Of a stretch of DNA of 64,000 nucleotides, positions 61,796 to 64,000 are shown one piece after another. A program made the position numbers and the translations under genes. Under the pieces are notes generated by a model. That model was not told the origin of the DNA. It searched no databases and saw only the letters and a program-made list of their open reading frames with translations. The stretch lies in the NCBI RefSeq assembly GCF_000761485.1, contig NZ_JPMX01000091.1, forward strand, positions 41,234-105,233, read 5' to 3'. Source of the DNA: Modestobacter caceresii (GTDB lineage: Bacteria > Actinomycetota > Actinomycetes > Mycobacteriales > Geodermatophilaceae). The stretch's first letter is position 1, and each line of letters opens with the position of its first letter.

Positions 61796-62933
61796 CTGGG
61801 CCCGCCGGAGAACGGCCCCGTTGAGGACGACCCCGCACCGCCGGCCCCCGGCGCGGGGAACCCCACTCGCACGTCCAGGCCGCCCTCCGGCGGCGCGGAC
61901 AGCTGCAGGGCCGCGCCGTGCACCTCGGCCACCCGGGCCACGATCGCCAGTCCGAGCCCGCTGCCGGGCTGAGCGGGATCCTGGCTCCCGGTGCTGCCGA
62001 CCGACGTCCGTCCTCCGCCTCGGACGAAGGGCTCGGTGAGCGTGCCCAGCACGTCCGGGGGCACCCGCGGACCGGTGTTGGTCACCCGCAGTTCGGCCCG
62101 GCCCTCGCTGGTGCTGCCCGTCGTCAGGTGCACGGTCCCGCCCGGGCCGGTGTTGTGCCGGATGCCGTTGAGCACCAGGTTGGTGACCAGCTGCCGGACG
62201 AGCGGCTCGGCACCGTCGAGGTCGCCCTCGCCGAGATCGGTGTGCACGTCGATGCCGGCGCGGTCGGCCAGCGGGGCCAGGTCCCGGACGACGCCCGCGG
62301 CGAGCTCGGCGAGGTCGACCGGAGTGCGCGGCGGCGTGCGCCCCTGGTCCAGGGCCGCGAGGGCGAGCAGCGCCTCGACGGTCTCGGTGCCCCGGCGGTT
62401 GGTCTCGTCCAGCCGGGCGAGCAGCCGGGGCACGTCCACGGTGGCCGGGTCGGCCAACGCCACGTCGAGCATCGCGCGCTCCACGGCGTAGGGGGTGCGC
62501 AGTTCGTGCGAGGCGTTGGCGGCGAAGCGGCGCTGTTCGTCCAGCGTGGCCTGCAACCGGTCGAGCATCGTGTCGAAGGTGTCCGCCAGTTCGCCGAACT
62601 CGTCGTCCCGCCCGGTCAGCCGGACCCGGCGGTCCAGCGACCCGGCGGCGACGTGCCGGGCGACGGCGTGGACCTGGTGCAGCGGCCGGAGCATCCAGCC
62701 GGCCAGCAACCAGCCCCCGCCCGTCCCGACCACGAGGAGCACGGCCAGCACCTGCCAGATCCGGGGCCAGAGGGCGTCCAGCAGGTCGCTCCGGTCGGGC
62801 AGGAACGGGGCGCCGGGTGCGCTGAGGTTGCCCTCGGGCACGAACCGCAGGATGTACACCAGCAGGGCCACCAGGGCGGCGGAGGCGACGAGCAGGAAGC
62901 CGGCGTAGCTCAGGGTCAGCCGCAGCCGGGCAC

Positions 62934-62937
<4 letters not shown>
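61792..62937 (-). CDS. sensor histidine kinase
   Basis: A 381-residue membrane kinase. Two membrane spans (about 12-32 and 68-90) flank a short outside loop of about 40 residues. A HAMP domain (LHQVHAVARHVAAG), the dimerisation His in NASHELRTP (about 143), and the ATPase boxes (NLVLNGIRHNTG N-box, GSGLGLAIVARV G-box) are present. The GTG at 62937 overlaps the regulator stop and its stop overlaps the MFS start. The loop is too small for a large periplasmic sensor, so it may sense via the membrane or the carrier. Confidence 0.93.
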
Positions 62938-63632
<695 letters not shown>

Positions 63633-63792
63633 GCGGCGAGGGTAGGGAGCCGGGTGTCTCCTCGACGTATCGGCGCGCAGGGCGGAGGACGGGGCGACCC
63701 GCCGGGCGGGCACCCGGCGACGCGCGTGGGCCTCGGCGGCGAGTTGCCGGGCCGCGACGACGCTGGCCGGTTCGCGGGTGGCCGTCACGCGG

Positions 63793-64000
63793 TCAGCCGG
63801 CGGTGGGGTCGGCGGCCGGCGGCGGGCACTGACCGCCGCGCTCGACGGCCAGCTCGTAGTGCCACATCTCGTTGCCGTAGGTCTGGCAGAGGCCGTAGTC
63901 CGACCCGTACCGGGACAGCCAGTACATCGCGTCCGTGGGCCCGACGTCGACCGCGTCGCCGGTGACGTGGGAGGACTCGTCGGGACGCAGCACCCACTCC
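63793..64000 (-). CDS. D-alanyl-D-alanine carboxypeptidase (VanY/M15), 3' part
   Basis: The last 68 codons of a peptidase that continues past the right edge. The zinc-binding motif SSHVTGDAVDVG matches the SxHxxGxAxD pattern of M15/VanY enzymes, and EMWHYEL is the second motif (E and H in ExxH). These enzymes trim the terminal D-Ala of peptidoglycan stem peptides outside the membrane. CQTYGN and QCPPP supply two cysteines that may bond. The N-terminal signal or domains lie outside the window. Confidence 0.88.
   Translation of the reverse strand, partial: EWVLRPDESSHVTGDAVDVGPTDAMYWLSRYGSDYGLCQTYGNEMWHYELAVERGGQCPPPAADPTAG

Overview
The window is about 64 kb of very GC-rich, gene-dense DNA from a high-GC Gram-positive actinobacterium. 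The gene mix (SigA-type sigma factor, DUF202 pair, LOV/SpoIIE signalling proteins, PPSR-PEP synthase pair, CrtL-type lycopene cyclase) and many GTG starts fit a soil or rock-surface actinobacterium such as Geodermatophilaceae. That placement is inference from style and gene content, not a database match. No rRNA, tRNA, CRISPR array, insertion sequence, integrase or phage gene was recognised; the region reads as ordinary chromosome with many catabolic and regulatory genes.

Layout. 1-0.6 kb: 5' part of a principal-type sigma factor. 0.9-2.2 kb: lipoprotein and two DUF202 membrane proteins. 2.3-9.7 kb: a homogentisate-type aromatic degradation operon (unusual MBL-fold protein, FAD monooxygenase, homogentisate dioxygenase, fumarylacetoacetase, aldehyde dehydrogenase, IclR regulator). 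9.7-14 kb: short UvrA-like ABC protein, ACT-domain protein, DAHP synthase. 14.1-16.9 kb: sugar-type operon (oxidoreductase, PmoA/DUF6807, cupin) behind a LacI-like operator. 17.1-25.7 kb: an EAL-DICT-LOV-GGDEF cyclic-di-GMP protein, a LuxR-type AAA regulator, an alpha/beta hydrolase and a GAF/PAS SpoIIE phosphatase. 26.3-29.6 kb: PEP synthase and its regulatory kinase. 29.8-32.1 kb: DrrAB-like exporter with a MerR regulator. 32.2-36.8 kb: PucR regulator divergent from a Baeyer-Villiger monooxygenase/hydrolase/SDR operon resembling the mycobacterial mymA order. 36.8-42.9 kb: HupE-like protein, lipoprotein, amidase, SDR with divergent XRE regulator, 5'-truncated DUF2332. 43-47.2 kb: two secreted hydrolases and PaaX. 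47.3-57.3 kb: a quinate/shikimate catabolic region (LacI, TRAP transporter, quinate/shikimate dehydrogenase, phosphotriesterase-family protein, type II dehydroquinase, dehydroshikimate dehydratase-HPPD fusion, second TIM barrel, TetR). 57.4-60.2 kb: PRISE-type reductase, lycopene cyclase, zinc ribbon. 60.2-63.6 kb: response regulator, sensor kinase, MFS carrier and a small protein in one operon. The window ends inside a VanY-type peptidase.

How genes work together. The quinate/shikimate region can be read as a pathway: TRAP uptake, oxidation to dehydroquinate/dehydroshikimate, dehydration by AroQ, then conversion to protocatechuate by the dehydratase fusion. The homogentisate operon converts a hydroxyphenylacetate-type substrate to fumarate and acetoacetate, but no recognisable maleylacetoacetate isomerase is present. 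Fifteen neighbouring gene pairs share a 4-base ATGA or GTGA stop/start overlap, which fixes many starts and implies translational coupling. The most unusual items are the LOV-containing dual-domain cyclic-di-GMP protein, a start codon and ribosome binding site held in a perfect hairpin in front of the SpoIIE phosphatase, an AT-rich perfect palindrome inside the homogentisate operon, the MBL protein that has lost half its zinc motif, and the phosphotriesterase-family enzyme in the quinate operon.
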